Assembly: GCF_019049105.1 (NCBI RefSeq)
Contig: NZ_JAHQZR010000001.1
Coordinates: forward strand, 124,001-188,000
Direction: 5' to 3'
DNA: 64,000 bases
Origin: Leucobacter chinensis
Lineage (GTDB): Bacteria; Actinomycetota; Actinomycetes; Actinomycetales; Microbacteriaceae
Part shown: positions 9,093-18,530 of the stretch, piece after piece
How positions within the stretch are numbered: the first letter of the stretch is position 1
Layout of the letters: every line of letters starts with the position of its first letter
Made by a program: the position numbers and the translations under genes
Notes under the pieces: generated by a model
Told to the model about the DNA's origin: nothing
What the model saw: only the letters and a program-made list of their open reading frames with translations
The model's database searches: none

Positions 9093-10310
9093 CTACTCGT
9101 TGGCTGCGTGCGCGATGAGCCGCGCGAGATGTTCGCCGACGACGTCGAACTCAATAAGGAATGCGTCGTGGCCGTAAGGGGAGTCAATGATGGTTGGTAC
9201 GTCGCCGTCGATGTTGCCGGGAACGAGCCTTGCGATTTCTTCTTGCCCCTCAAGCGTGAAGAGTCGGTCGGTGGTGATGCCGATCACGAGGGTCGGCACG
9301 GTCACCTCGCCAAGCGTCCGTTCGACCCCACCGCGGCCACGACCGATGTCATGGGAGTTCATGGCCTCAACGAGCGTGAGGTAACTGCCAGCGTCGAAGC
9401 GCCTGGTGAACTTATTACCGTGAAAGTCGAGGTATGACTCAACCGCGAAGCGGCCGCCGTTTCCGAGCGGGCTGCGCGCCGACTGCCACGAACGGCCAAA
9501 CCGTGCGTTGAGTTCGGTATTACTGCGGTAGTTGAGCAAGGCCATGCGCCGGGCTGTTGCAAGCCCATTGTGTGGGCCGAGGCCGTCGGGTGAGTCGTAG
9601 TAGTTGCCGCCGCGGTAGTAAGGGTCAGAGCGGATCGCCTCGAGCTGCACCAGGTTGAACCCGATGTGGTCGGCGGTCAAGATCGGTGGAGCCGCAATGA
9701 CAGCGAGGCGCTCAATCCGGTCGGGATGCGTTACCGCCCATTCGAGGGCGTGCATACCGCCCATTGAGCCTCCAATGACGGTGTGGAACGTTTCGATACC
9801 GAGGTGCTCGCGCAGTCTTTCGGTTGCTGCGACTTGGTCACGAATCGTGAGGTACGGAAAGTTGCCGCCCCACTCGACACCGTTCGGTGCGAGTGAGGCC
9901 GGCCCGGTGGTGCCTTGGCAGCCGCCGAGCACGTTGGGGGCGATGACGCAGAACCTGTCGGTATCGAGCGCCTTGCCAGGACCAACGATTTCGGCCCACC
10001 AGCCGTCGGTTGCGTGGCCGCGGCCAGCGTCGCCGACGAGGTGGCTGTCGCCGGTCAGGGCGTGAAAGACGAGAATGGCGTTGCTGCCGTCGTCGTTCAA
10101 GGTGCCGAAGGTTTCGTAGGCCATACGCACGTGAGGAATGACCTCGCGCGACTCGGTTGTGAGGGGGCCAAGGTTCGCGAACTGGCGGTTGCCCGTTGGG
10201 TCGCCCTCACGCCACCCTCCCGTGATGGGAGGGCGGCCGATAAGGGCCCTTAACTGAGCGTCAGTGATGAAGTCAGTGGGAAAGGAATCTTCGGGGGTTT
10301 GCCAGTCCAT
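9093..10310 (-). CDS. metX: Homoserine O-acetyltransferase
   Basis: A 405-residue alpha/beta-hydrolase-fold enzyme that transfers acetyl from acetyl-CoA to homoserine, the first committed step of methionine synthesis in actinobacteria. Visible are HALTGDSH (about 83-90), the nucleophile elbow GGSMGG with Ser 182, the Asp of GITTDRLF (about 350) and the catalytic His of SPYGHDAF (about 382). It lies 6 bases downstream of the metY stop, on the same strand, so the two consecutive enzymes are almost certainly co-transcribed as metY-metX. Length is normal for the family; the N-terminal 40 residues are somewhat extended. Confidence 0.95.
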   Translation of the reverse strand: MDWQTPEDSFPTDFITDAQLRALIGRPPITGGWREGDPTGNRQFANLGPLTTESREVIPHVRMAYETFGTLNDDGSNAILVFHALTGDSHLVGDAGRGHATDGWWAEIVGPGKALDTDRFCVIAPNVLGGCQGTTGPASLAPNGVEWGGNFPYLTIRDQVAATERLREHLGIETFHTVIGGSMGGMHALEWAVTHPDRIERLAVIAAPPILTADHIGFNLVQLEAIRSDPYYRGGNYYDSPDGLGPHNGLATARRMALLNYRSNTELNARFGRSWQSARSPLGNGGRFAVESYLDFHGNKFTRRFDAGSYLTLVEAMNSHDIGRGRGGVERTLGEVTVPTLVIGITTDRLFTLEGQEEIARLVPGNIDGDVPTIIDSPYGHDAFLIEFDVVGEHLARLIAHAANE

Positions 10311-10316
10311 CGAGCG

Positions 10317-11636
10317 TTATGCTCCCTGCGCGACGACCTCGCGGGCGGCAGCAAAGCCAACCTCAAGGTCTGCCTGAATGTCAGCGAGCGATTCGATGCC
10401 TACCGAGAGTCGCACGAGGCCCGGCGTCACGCCAGCCTGTAACTGCTCTTCTGGGCTGAGCTGAGAGTGCGTGGTCGAAGCCGGGTGAATGACGAGGCTG
10501 CGCACGTCGCCAATGTTTGCGACGTGGCTGAACAGCTCAAGGCTGTTGACGAATGCTTTACCTGCCTCGACGCCGCCTTTGAGCTCGAACGAGAGAACTG
10601 CGCCCACGCCCTTCGGGGCGTACTTGTTGGCTGCCGCGTACCACGGGCTCGAGGGGAGGCCCGAGTAAGAAACGCTCGCGACGCTCTCGTGGTTTTCGAG
10701 CCACTCGGCAACGTGCTGCGCGTTCTGGTTGTGGCGCTCGACGCGCAGAGAGAGGGTCTCGATGCCCTGGAGCAGCTGCCATGCCGAGTTCGGGGCGATT
10801 GCGGCACCGATGTCACGCAGCAACTGCACGCGTGCCTTGAGTGCAAAAGCGATGCCATCGCCGAGGGCGCCGGTGTAGCTCACGCCGTTGTATGACGGGT
10901 CTGGCTCGGTGAGGCCGGGGAAGCGCTCGGCGTGCTGTGACCAGGGGAACTTGCCGCCGTCAACGATGACGCCAGCGAGAACCGTGCCGTGGCCCGAGAG
11001 GAACTTCGTTGCCGAGTGCACGACGATGTCGGCGCCGTGCTCAAGAGGGCGCACGAGGAATGGCGTGGCAATCGTGTTGTCGACGATGAAGGGAAGGTCG
11101 TGCTCGTGTGCGAGATTTGCGACCGTTTCAATGTCGAGGACGTTCGTGCGGGGGTTGCCAATGGTCTCGGCAAAGAATGCCTTGGTGTTAGGGCGTACCG
11201 CTGCTCGCCACTCGGCTTCACTGTCTTGGTCTTCGATGAAGGTGACGTCGATTCCAAGCTTCTTGAAGGTGTACTTGAAGAGGTTGTGCGTGCCGCCGTA
11301 GATTGACGCTGACGAGACAATGTGGTCGCCTGCACCCGCAATGTTCAGAATGGAGAACGTGATTGCCGACTGGCCGCTTGAGAGCAGGAGTGCCGCGGTG
11401 CCGCCTTCGAGCGCAGCGATACGCTGCTCGGCAGCGTCCTGTGTGGGGTTCATGATGCGGGTGTAGATGTTCCCGAACTCACCGAGCGCGAAAAGATTTG
11501 CTGCGTGATCGGTGTCTTTGAACACGTAAGCGGTGGTCTGGTAGAGGGGTAGTGCGCGTGAACCGGTTACCGGGTCAGGCTGCTGGCCCGAGTGCACCTG
11601 CTTTGTCTCAAACCCCCAGTTGGCATCGTTGCTCAT
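10317..11636 (-). CDS. metY: O-acetylhomoserine sulfhydrylase (PLP-dependent)
   Basis: A 439-residue member of the Cys/Met metabolism PLP family. It converts O-acetylhomoserine and sulfide to homocysteine, directly following MetX. Visible: YTRIMNPTQDAAEQRIAALE (about 58-77), VDNTIATP (about 185-192), and the PLP lysine motif HSATKFLSGHGT with Lys 211. The start is ATG 11636 with AAGGAGAAA just upstream; the open frame continues 167 codons further, but that part is not family-like. First gene of the metYX operon, divergent from an SDR gene. A possible -10 (TACGAT on the minus strand) lies about 45 bases upstream, without a convincing -35. I saw no SAM riboswitch. Confidence 0.95.
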   Translation of the reverse strand: MSNDANWGFETKQVHSGQQPDPVTGSRALPLYQTTAYVFKDTDHAANLFALGEFGNIYTRIMNPTQDAAEQRIAALEGGTAALLLSSGQSAITFSILNIAGAGDHIVSSASIYGGTHNLFKYTFKKLGIDVTFIEDQDSEAEWRAAVRPNTKAFFAETIGNPRTNVLDIETVANLAHEHDLPFIVDNTIATPFLVRPLEHGADIVVHSATKFLSGHGTVLAGVIVDGGKFPWSQHAERFPGLTEPDPSYNGVSYTGALGDGIAFALKARVQLLRDIGAAIAPNSAWQLLQGIETLSLRVERHNQNAQHVAEWLENHESVASVSYSGLPSSPWYAAANKYAPKGVGAVLSFELKGGVEAGKAFVNSLELFSHVANIGDVRSLVIHPASTTHSQLSPEEQLQAGVTPGLVRLSVGIESLADIQADLEVGFAAAREVVAQGA

Positions 11637-11782
11637 CGTCTGTTTCTCCTTGAAAGTGTGAAGCGTGAAAAATCGTATTGTGAATGATTCGAGCGTAAGC
11701 TGGAACAGTTGTGATGACAAACACCCTTGCAACACAGCGTAACGTGACCCCCTGACAGATACAGCATCGAAGGAGAGCGACC

Positions 11783-12565
11783 GTGAAACGAGTGGTAGTG
11801 ACAGGAGCCTCGTCGGGCATCGGTGAAGCGAGCGTTCGTGAGTTCGTGGCACGCGGCTGGAACGTGGTCGCGGTGGCTCGACGGCGAGAACGCCTCGAAG
11901 CTCTCGCGAGAGAAACCGGCGTGATGACCATCGTGTGTGACGTGACGAATGAGGCTCAGGTCGCGGCAATGGCTCAACAGGTACGAGAAACTGGCGGTGC
12001 AACCGTACTTGCGAACATCGCTGGGGGAGCGCTTGGCGTTGACCGGGTTGAAGATGCTTCGAACGACGACTGGCGCTGGATGTTCGAAGTGAACGTTCTC
12101 GGGCTCCGCTCAGTGACGGCCTCACTCCTGCCAACACTTCGTGAGGCGGCTCGCGAACACGGTGCAGGGGCCACCATTATGAACCTGACCTCGACCGCCG
12201 GCCTTGCAGCCTACCCAGGAGGAGGCGGTTACAACGCGGCCAAGTATGCAGCCCACGCGGTGACCGAGGTTTTGCGTCTCGAGCTCGCTGGCGAACCGAT
12301 TCGCGTGATGGAGCTCGCACCCGGCCTCGTGCACACCGAAGAGTTCACGTTGAATCGGCTTCGGGGTGACGCGGAAGCCGCTGAAAAGCCATACGACAAC
12401 GTCGAGTCGTTGACCGCGCACGACGTCGCACAGGTGCTCGTCGACGCCTGTGAACAGCCGGCGCACGTAAACCAAGACCTGATCGTGCTGCGTCCTGTTG
12501 CCCAGTCCAGTGTCTTCCATACCCACCGCGGCCCGCTCGTGGTGCGTGGGGAAGACCAGGCGTGA
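11783..12565 (+). CDS. Short-chain dehydrogenase/reductase (YdfG-like)
   Basis: A 260-residue classical SDR. The cofactor motif TGASSGIG is at residues 7-14, the NAG-like motif is ANIAGG (about 78), and the active-site YNAAK is at about 150-154 with the Ser of TSTAG upstream. An Arg-rich stretch after strand 2 (ARRRERL) suggests NADP(H). The pattern resembles the YdfG group, which oxidises hydroxy acids such as L-allo-threonine or reduces malonic semialdehyde; the substrate here is not certain. Start is GTG 11783 with AAGGAG 8 bases ahead. It overlaps ung by 4 bases (GTGA), giving a two-gene operon. Confidence 0.85.
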   Translation: MKRVVVTGASSGIGEASVREFVARGWNVVAVARRRERLEALARETGVMTIVCDVTNEAQVAAMAQQVRETGGATVLANIAGGALGVDRVEDASNDDWRWMFEVNVLGLRSVTASLLPTLREAAREHGAGATIMNLTSTAGLAAYPGGGGYNAAKYAAHAVTEVLRLELAGEPIRVMELAPGLVHTEEFTLNRLRGDAEAAEKPYDNVESLTAHDVAQVLVDACEQPAHVNQDLIVLRPVAQSSVFHTHRGPLVVRGEDQA

Positions 12566-13257
12566 GCACTGACGCACTGACCCCCGCTCAGCTTGCAGCC
12601 GAGGGGTTCATTGCGCAGGACTGGGTGGGTGTGCTCGAACCCGAGGCTCAGCGTCTCGCGGCACTTGGCGAACTCTTGCGTGAAGAACACGCGGCAGGGG
12701 TTGTGACGCTTCCCGCTGGCGAACACATTCTCAGGGCCTTTGAACAGCCACTTGAACGGGTGCGAGTGTTAATCGTTGGCCAAGACCCGTACCCGACACC
12801 GGGTCATGCGATTGGGCTCTCATTTGCCGTGCAGCGCGATGTGCGGCCGTTGCCCCGCAGTCTGAAGAACATCTACGCCGAGCTCGAGAACGACCTTGGC
12901 ATTGCGCCGGCACCACACGGTGACCTGAGCGCCTGGACCGACCAGGGCGTTATGCTCCTCAACAGAGTACTCACCGTGCGCGCTGGCGAACCGGCCTCCC
13001 ACGCCAAGAAAGGGTGGGAGGAGCTCACGTCGCACGTGATTCGGGCGCTCGCCGCACGTGGGGGCCCGCTCGTGGCGATTCTTTGGGGCAACCAGGCCCG
13101 CAGCCTGAAGCCCCTTCTGGGTGATACTCCGATAATCGAGAGTGCACATCCGTCGCCCCTGTCAGCCTCGAGAGGGTTTTTCGGTTCGCGGCCGTTTAGC
13201 AGAGCGAATGAAGCACTCGCCTCGCTTGGGGCTGCCCCCATCGACTGGCGAATCTGA
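12562..13257 (+). CDS. ung: Uracil-DNA glycosylase (family 1)
   Basis: A 231-residue family-1 uracil-DNA glycosylase, which removes uracil from DNA in base excision repair. Visible: the water-activating motif [16 protein letters not shown] with Asp 75, the uracil-binding [10 protein letters not shown] region, and [18 protein letters not shown] near residue 199, the His/minor-groove loop. Start GTG 12562 overlaps the upstream SDR stop. Length is normal. Nothing odd seen. Confidence 0.96.
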   Translation: MSTDALTPAQLAAEGFIAQDWVGVLEPEAQRLAALGELLREEHAAGVVTLPAGEHILRAFEQPLERVRVLIVGQDPYPTPGHAIGLSFAVQRDVRPLPRSLKNIYAELENDLGIAPAPHGDLSAWTDQGVMLLNRVLTVRAGEPASHAKKGWEELTSHVIRALAARGGPLVAILWGNQARSLKPLLGDTPIIESAHPSPLSASRGFFGSRPFSRANEALASLGAAPIDWRI

Positions 13258-13496
13258 CTGCCGTGTAGCCCCTCCTGCTGAAACTGGCGGATCGGCGCGA
13301 GCCGCCCAAAGCATCGCTTGTTGCCGCGAATGAGATCTCGTTCGCATCGTGCGGCGCATGTTACTAGTCGATAACAATGCCCAGAGATCATGTGAAAGGG
13401 CGCGTCGATCTGACAGGCTTCGATAGGATTCGGAAACGAAGCATGTCAGCGCTGATGTGATCATTGGCGTTTCGTAATGGAAAATTCGGAGGCGCA

Positions 13497-14915
13497 ATGG
13501 TTCACCCCCCTCAAGCACTTCGTACGGGAACACGACGAATACTCGTAGCAGTCACCCTCTGCCTATTCGTTTTGTTCGGTACTCTTCTCGCAGCGCCCGC
13601 GGCACACGCGGCAGAATGCGTTCCAAGCAGCGATACGGGATGCGTGCAAGGCATCATTAAAACAAGCGAGGGAGAGCCTGCTGCTGGCATCGAACTCACT
13701 ATGACCGGTGGCGAAGGCGACGAGACCACCACAACCGATGAGAATGGTCGGTGGAGCTTTTCAGTAAGCGAGGCGGGTTCATATACCGTCGCGGTGACTG
13801 AAGAGAGCCTGCCCGATGGCCAGTTCTTGAAGTCGGTCGATCCACGTACCGTCGACGTTAAACTGCACACGGTTTCGGCCGCGTTGTTCGGGCTCAGCGA
13901 CGAGCCTAGCCAGGCCGCCCCGACAACCGAGCCAGACGATTCAGGCGAAGAGTCTGAGGGCGCCGAGGCTACCCCCGGCGCTAACCCCAACGCTGTTGAG
14001 GGGCAGCCGGCCGCCGAGGCTGGCGGTGACGGCTTCTCATGGCCACGCTTCTGGCAGCAGCTCGCGTCGGGTATTCGTATGGGGCTCCTGCTCTCGCTCG
14101 GTGCTGTAGGGCTTTCGCTCGTGTACGGCACGACCGGTCTCTCAAACTTCTCTCATGCCGAGATGCTGTCAATGGGTGGCATCTTCGCTTTCCTCTTCAT
14201 GCAGATCACCGGAAACCTCTGGCTGACCGGCCTCATCGTTGTTGCACTGATGGCCGGGGTGGGCTGGCTGCAAGACGCCGTGTTATGGAAGCCGTTGCGT
14301 AAGAAACGGCTCAGCCTCATGCAAATGATGATCGTCTCAATCGGCTTTTCCATCGTGCTGCAAAACATCTTCCAATTCTTCTTCGGTGCCAACATCTTGC
14401 GCATTGATCCTTCGACCCCGAAAACGGTGCGTATCTTAGGCGTCACGCTCACGGTGCAGTCGTACATTGCGATGGGCATTGCCCTCGTGCTCATCATCGC
14501 AGTCGGGCTCATCATGAAGTACACCAGGTTTGGTAGGGCTACGAGGGCGGTGGCCGACAACAGGCCGCTTGCCGAGGCGTCGGGCATCGATGTGCAGCGG
14601 GTGATCCGCCTCGTATGGGTCATGGGAGTCGCTCTTGCTGGCCTCTCAGGCATGCTCATTGGCCTCGTACTCAACGGCATCGCGTGGAACACCGGGTGGC
14701 ACTTCTTGCTGTTGCTGTTTGCCGCGGTGATTCTCGGCGGCATCGGCACCGCGTTCGGTGCCATCGTCGGTGCGATGATCATCGGCATCATCGTCGAGAC
14801 GGCAAACATTTGGCTGCCAGGCGACCTCAAGCACGCAGCCGCACTCTTCATTCTCATCGTGGTACTGCTCGTGAGACCACAAGGCCTCTTTGGCCGAAAA
14901 GAGCGGATCGGTTAA
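13497..14915 (+). CDS. livH: LivH-type ABC permease with secreted N-terminal CnaB-like domain
   Basis: A 472-residue protein in which a LivH permease (about 180-472, eight or so membrane segments; GLSLVYGTTGLSNFSHAEML is family-typical) is preceded by about 140 extra residues. The extra part has a signal peptide with likely cleavage after AHA (residue 38), a domain at about 41-132 that reads as a CnaB/carboxypeptidase-regulatory-like beta-sandwich (VQGIIKTSEGEPAAGIELTM, TTTTDENGRWSFSV, AGSYTVAV), with Cys 41 and Cys 49 close together, and an acidic Pro/Glu linker (135-178). The start ATG 13497 follows GGAGG by 4 bases; TTG 13464 is an alternative. First gene of livHMGF, 10 bases before livM. 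Substrate inferred as branched-chain or other amino acids or amides. Confidence 0.85.
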   Translation: MVHPPQALRTGTRRILVAVTLCLFVLFGTLLAAPAAHAAECVPSSDTGCVQGIIKTSEGEPAAGIELTMTGGEGDETTTTDENGRWSFSVSEAGSYTVAVTEESLPDGQFLKSVDPRTVDVKLHTVSAALFGLSDEPSQAAPTTEPDDSGEESEGAEATPGANPNAVEGQPAAEAGGDGFSWPRFWQQLASGIRMGLLLSLGAVGLSLVYGTTGLSNFSHAEMLSMGGIFAFLFMQITGNLWLTGLIVVALMAGVGWLQDAVLWKPLRKKRLSLMQMMIVSIGFSIVLQNIFQFFFGANILRIDPSTPKTVRILGVTLTVQSYIAMGIALVLIIAVGLIMKYTRFGRATRAVADNRPLAEASGIDVQRVIRLVWVMGVALAGLSGMLIGLVLNGIAWNTGWHFLLLLFAAVILGGIGTAFGAIVGAMIIGIIVETANIWLPGDLKHAAALFILIVVLLVRPQGLFGRKERIG

Positions 14916-14925
14916 GGAGCAACCC

Positions 14926-15912
14926 ATGGAATTCTGGACAGGACTTCTGCAGGCAATCCTGCAGACCGCGCTTTCTCCGGTCACCGCAGCATTTGTGATT
15001 GCCGCGATCGGTCTCAATATTCACTTCGGCTTCACGGGCCTCATGAACATCGGCCAGGCGGGCTTCATGCTCGTTGGCGGCTACGGTTTCGTTATCTCAG
15101 TCATGCACGGCCTCGGGGTGTTCCCAGCGATCATCATTTCTATGCTCGCCTCAATGCTCTTTGCGCTGTTGCTCGGCATTCCGACGGTCAAGCTTAGGGG
15201 AGACTACCTCGCGATCGTGACCATCGGTGCCGCAGAGATTGTGCGCATGGTCGCCCGACTCGCGAACATGACACCGCTGACCGGCGGGCCGAGCGGCATT
15301 CAGAGCCCGCTCTTTCGCGAGGGGCTCAACGCGCTCTCGCCGCTGCCGGAGGGTCGAACGACGTTCCTCGGCATGACCTACGTGAACACCGGCGTTGATG
15401 ACTGGTGGTCGCGCATCGTGGCATGGTCACTCGTCGCGCTCTTTCTGCTCATCACCTGGCTGATCATGCGGAGCCCCTGGGGCCGTGTGCTGCGGGGCAT
15501 TCGTGAAGACGAAGACGCCGTGCGGAGCCTCGGCAAGAGCCCCTTCTCGTACAAGCTGCAGGCACTCATGATCGGTGGCGTGATGGGCGGCTTTGGCGGC
15601 ATCATCATGTCACTCACCGCTGCGATCAACCCCGACGGGATGGGTCGTGCCACGACCTTCAACCTCTGGATGATCATGCTGCTCGGTGGAGCCGCGACAA
15701 TTCTCGGGCCGCTGCTCGGGTCGATTCTCTTCTTCGTCGTGCGTCTCGTGATCACGAGCGCGATGACCGAGTTCGTGCCCTCGCACATTCTTTCGGGGCA
15801 GCAAACTGAGATTATCGCGTGGGTGCTCATCGGCCTCATGCTCATGCTGCTCGTCATCTTTAGGCCGCAAGGCATTCTCGGCAATAAGAAGGAGCTGTCA
15901 TTCAATGTCTGA
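14926..15912 (+). CDS. livM: Branched-chain amino acid ABC transporter permease LivM
   Basis: A 328-residue inner-membrane permease of the LivM family. Visible are FGFTGLMNIGQAGFM near residues 36-50, the conserved GDYLAIVTIGAAEIVR (about 92-107), LTGGPSGI, and the EAA-like loop GIREDEDAVRSLGKSPFSYKL contacting the ATPase. Start ATG 14926 has AAGGAG 6 bases upstream in the short gap after livH. It overlaps livG by 8 bases. Pairs with LivH to form the membrane channel of the importer. Confidence 0.93.
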   Translation: MEFWTGLLQAILQTALSPVTAAFVIAAIGLNIHFGFTGLMNIGQAGFMLVGGYGFVISVMHGLGVFPAIIISMLASMLFALLLGIPTVKLRGDYLAIVTIGAAEIVRMVARLANMTPLTGGPSGIQSPLFREGLNALSPLPEGRTTFLGMTYVNTGVDDWWSRIVAWSLVALFLLITWLIMRSPWGRVLRGIREDEDAVRSLGKSPFSYKLQALMIGGVMGGFGGIIMSLTAAINPDGMGRATTFNLWMIMLLGGAATILGPLLGSILFFVVRLVITSAMTEFVPSHILSGQQTEIIAWVLIGLMLMLLVIFRPQGILGNKKELSFNV

Positions 15913-16864
15913 CCGCAACTACCCCTCAGACCGCGAGGCCCTGCGTGCAGAGCTGCGCACGCTCGACCAGGTGCCCGGCGTTGCAAAGCCCGACCCTATT
16001 CTCACCGTTGACAGTGTCACGCGTCGCTTCGGCGGTATGACGGCCGTAAACGTGCGCCACCTCGAGGTGCCTCGCGGAGCGATCACCGCGCTTATCGGCC
16101 CCAACGGCGCCGGCAAGACAACGTTCTTCAACCTGCTCACCGGTTTTGACCATCCGTCGAAGCCAGCCGGGGGCCAGGAACGCCCTGCGTGGAGCTTCAA
16201 CGGGCAAGATCTCGGCCGCACGAGCGCGACAAAAGTGGCCCGGTCGGGCATGATCCGCACATTCCAGCTGACGAAGGCGCTCAGCGGCATGAGCGTGCTC
16301 GACAACATGCTCATTGGTGCAAACGACCAGCCCGGTGAAAACCTGTTCGTGAGCCTTGCCAAGCCCTTCTGGGCGAAGCGCGAGCGTGAGAATATCGAGC
16401 GGGCCGAGGCGCTGCTCAAACGATTCAAGCTCGACGCGAAGCGGGACGATATGGCTGGCGGCCTTTCGGGCGGCCAAAAGAAACTGCTCGAGATGGCTCG
16501 CGCGCTCATGGCGAACCCGTCGATGATTATGCTCGACGAACCCATGGCGGGCGTGAACCCGGCGCTGACGCAGAGCCTGCTCGAGCACATTCAGCGGCTG
16601 CGTGACGAGGGTACCACCGTGCTCTTCGTCGAGCACGACATGCACGTCGTGCGGCATATCTCTGACTGGGTTGTCGTCATGGCACAGGGTGAGGTGATCG
16701 CCGAGGGCCTGCCAGAAGAGGTCATGACAACGCCGGCCGTGGTTGATGCGTACCTCGGTGCGCACCATGACCGCGACCTGGGCGATGACGCGTCGCTCAC
16801 GACCGGCATCATGCTGAACATCTCAGAGCAGATCGAAGAAGAAGTCAGGGAGGAGTCGCGATGA
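15905..16864 (+). CDS. livG: Branched-chain amino acid ABC transporter ATPase LivG
   Basis: A 319-residue ABC ATPase. Walker A GPNGAGKTT is at 65-73, the signature LSGGQ at about 187, Walker B IMLDEPMAGVNP follows, and VEHDMHVV carries the switch histidine. RTFQLTKALSGMSVLDNM is typical of LivG. It has a 30-residue N-terminal extension and a 40-residue C-terminal tail rich in Glu, longer than the E. coli protein. Overlaps livM by 8 bases and livF by 4 (ATGA), so the subunits are translationally coupled. Confidence 0.93.
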   Translation: MSDRNYPSDREALRAELRTLDQVPGVAKPDPILTVDSVTRRFGGMTAVNVRHLEVPRGAITALIGPNGAGKTTFFNLLTGFDHPSKPAGGQERPAWSFNGQDLGRTSATKVARSGMIRTFQLTKALSGMSVLDNMLIGANDQPGENLFVSLAKPFWAKRERENIERAEALLKRFKLDAKRDDMAGGLSGGQKKLLEMARALMANPSMIMLDEPMAGVNPALTQSLLEHIQRLRDEGTTVLFVEHDMHVVRHISDWVVVMAQGEVIAEGLPEEVMTTPAVVDAYLGAHHDRDLGDDASLTTGIMLNISEQIEEEVREESR

Positions 16865-17637
16865 CCACCGCGCCACAGCCAATCATGAGGGCCGACGGGC
16901 TCGATGCGGGCTACCTGCCCGGAATCAACATTCTGAACAACTGCTCGCTCGAGGCGTACCCCGGCGAACTCGTCGGCATCATCGGTCCGAACGGCGCCGG
17001 CAAGTCGACCCTGCTCAAGTCGCTCTTCGGGCTGGTGAACATTCGCAAGGGCACCGTCACGCTCGACGGCAAAGACGTCACGAAGCATCGCACGAACCAG
17101 CTCGTGCGTGAGGGAGTCGGCTTTGTTCCGCAGACCGACAACGTGTTCCCGTCGCTCACAATCGAAGAGAACCTGCAGATGGGGCTGTACCTGAAGCCGC
17201 GTGAGTTCGCGGAGCGTGCCGACGAGATGTGGCAGTTGTTCCCGATGCTGGCGGATCGTCGCAAGCAGCTCGCCGGCTCGCTCTCGGGAGGCGAGCGCCA
17301 GTCTGTTGCCATGGCGCGCGCGCTCATGATGAAGCCGAGCGTGCTCCTGCTTGACGAACCGAGCGCAGGGCTCTCGCCCGTGCGTCAGGACGAGACCTTC
17401 ATTCGTACGCGTCAGATCAATAAGACCGGCGTCACGATTATCATGGTGGAGCAGAATGCCAGGCGTTGCCTGCAAATTTGTGACCGCGCTTACGTGCTCG
17501 ATCAGGGCACGAATGCCTACGAGGGAACGGGGCGTGGCCTGGCGAACGATCCGCGAGTCATCGAGCTCTACCTCGGTACGCTCGCGAAAGATGTTGAGGC
17601 GAAGTCGCAGGCGCAGAGCGCCGGCGAAGCCTCATAA
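16861..17637 (+). CDS. livF: Branched-chain amino acid ABC transporter ATPase LivF
   Basis: A 258-residue ABC ATPase: Walker A GPNGAGKST at 42-50, signature LSGGE near 141, Walker B LLLDEPSAGLSP, and VEQNARRCLQICDRAYVLDQG typical of LivF. It is the last gene of livHMGF and is followed within a few bases by a strong terminator. No solute-binding gene is in the operon; the probable one is livK at 22.1-23.4 kb on the opposite strand. Confidence 0.93.
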   Translation: MTTAPQPIMRADGLDAGYLPGINILNNCSLEAYPGELVGIIGPNGAGKSTLLKSLFGLVNIRKGTVTLDGKDVTKHRTNQLVREGVGFVPQTDNVFPSLTIEENLQMGLYLKPREFAERADEMWQLFPMLADRRKQLAGSLSGGERQSVAMARALMMKPSVLLLDEPSAGLSPVRQDETFIRTRQINKTGVTIIMVEQNARRCLQICDRAYVLDQGTNAYEGTGRGLANDPRVIELYLGTLAKDVEAKSQAQSAGEAS

Positions 17638-17638
17638 C

Positions 17639-17675
17639 GCAGTGGGCGCCCGTTGCGAGAACGGGCGCCCACTGC
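17639..17675. terminator. Hairpin terminator between livF and a convergent SDR gene
   Basis: A perfect 16-bp stem (17639-17654 with 17660-17675) closes a 5-base loop immediately after the livF stop. No U tract follows; it probably serves both converging transcripts. Confidence 0.75.
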
Positions 17676-17701
17676 TGTGGCGATATGCCAAGCGTTCCTG
17701 A

Positions 17702-18487
17702 TTACTGGTGCGTGCCGCCGTCGATGCGCACCTCGGTGCCGGTGATGAAGCGGCCGTCGTCGCTCGCGAGCATCGCAACGACGCTCGCCACGGTCTCGGG
17801 GCCTGCGAAGCCCTGGCCGAGTGCCGGCTGCAGTTTTGCGAGGAGCATCATGTCGGCGTCAGCGGGAAGGCCCGGGCCCTCGCTCTGCTTACTTGCCCCT
17901 GACCCGTCGGTCATGCCCGACGAGATTGAGCCAGGCTGAACGGCGGTGAAGCGGATGCCCTCTTTCGCGTACTCTGCGGCGAGCGCGTGGGTCATCGACT
18001 GGATGCCACCCTTACTCGCTGCGTAGGCCGACATGTAGGGGTGAGCAAAGTTCGCCGATGTCGAGCTGAAGTTGACGACTGCCGAACCGTTGCCTTCGCG
18101 CAGTGACGGGATTGCCTCACGAATCATGAGGAACGTGCCCACGAGGTTAATGCGCAGCACCTGCTCAAACGATTCGACCGAGGTCTCGTGCGTGTGAGAC
18201 GAGCGCAGAATGCCTGCGGCGTTGACGAGCGCGTCGATGCCCCCGAGCCACTCTGCTGCCTCTGCGACTCCAGCCTTGACCGAAGCCTCATCGGCAACGT
18301 TCACGACGACGGTGTGCAAGCGGTCGGCGGCGTCGCCCGCTTTGGTGACGGTGTCGGCGAGGCCAGCCTCTGAGACGTCGGCTGCGACGACCCTGCCACC
18401 TTCTGAGAGCATGCGAAGAACGGTTGCCTGGCCAATGCCTGAACCGCCTCCGGTAACGAGTGAGCGGCGACCTTCATAGCGTTTCAT
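17702..18487 (-). CDS. Short-chain dehydrogenase/reductase
   Basis: A 261-residue classical SDR. TGGGSGIG at about 13-20 binds the dinucleotide, NAAG is at about 90, and YAASK carries the catalytic Tyr/Lys (about 157-161). The acidic residue after strand 2 (AADVSEAG) points to NAD(H). The C-terminus ends SDDGRFITGTEVRIDGGTHQ-like, as in SDRs of the 3-oxoacyl or sugar/steroid dehydrogenase type; the substrate is not identifiable. ATG 18487 with AAAGGAAA upstream is preferred over an in-frame start 17 codons earlier. Divergent from a TetR gene with a palindromic operator between them, so it is probably the regulated target. Confidence 0.85.
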   Translation of the reverse strand: MKRYEGRRSLVTGGGSGIGQATVLRMLSEGGRVVAADVSEAGLADTVTKAGDAADRLHTVVVNVADEASVKAGVAEAAEWLGGIDALVNAAGILRSSHTHETSVESFEQVLRINLVGTFLMIREAIPSLREGNGSAVVNFSSTSANFAHPYMSAYAASKGGIQSMTHALAAEYAKEGIRFTAVQPGSISSGMTDGSGASKQSEGPGLPADADMMLLAKLQPALGQGFAGPETVASVVAMLASDDGRFITGTEVRIDGGTHQ

Positions 18488-18530
18488 GGGGTTTCCTTTC
18501 GTTGAAGTCTTGCTGGGCGCGAATTGCCTT

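Noticed and set aside
11637-11782. SAM riboswitch or McbR-type site upstream of metY
   Set aside because: No SAM-aptamer helices or TAGAC-N6-GTCTA site could be found by eye.
10317-12137. 606-codon frame as a longer MetY
   Set aside because: The first 167 codons are Ser/Arg-rich, overlap the SDR gene on the other strand, and a strong ribosome site precedes ATG 11636.
13258-13496. tRNA or small RNA in the ung-livH gap
   Set aside because: No cloverleaf, T-loop motif or strong hairpin with U tract; only weak promoter-like hexamers with wrong spacing.
14153-14857. 234-codon frame opposite livH
   Set aside because: Antisense shadow of the membrane part of LivH; Met/Pro/Thr-rich with no recognisable fold.
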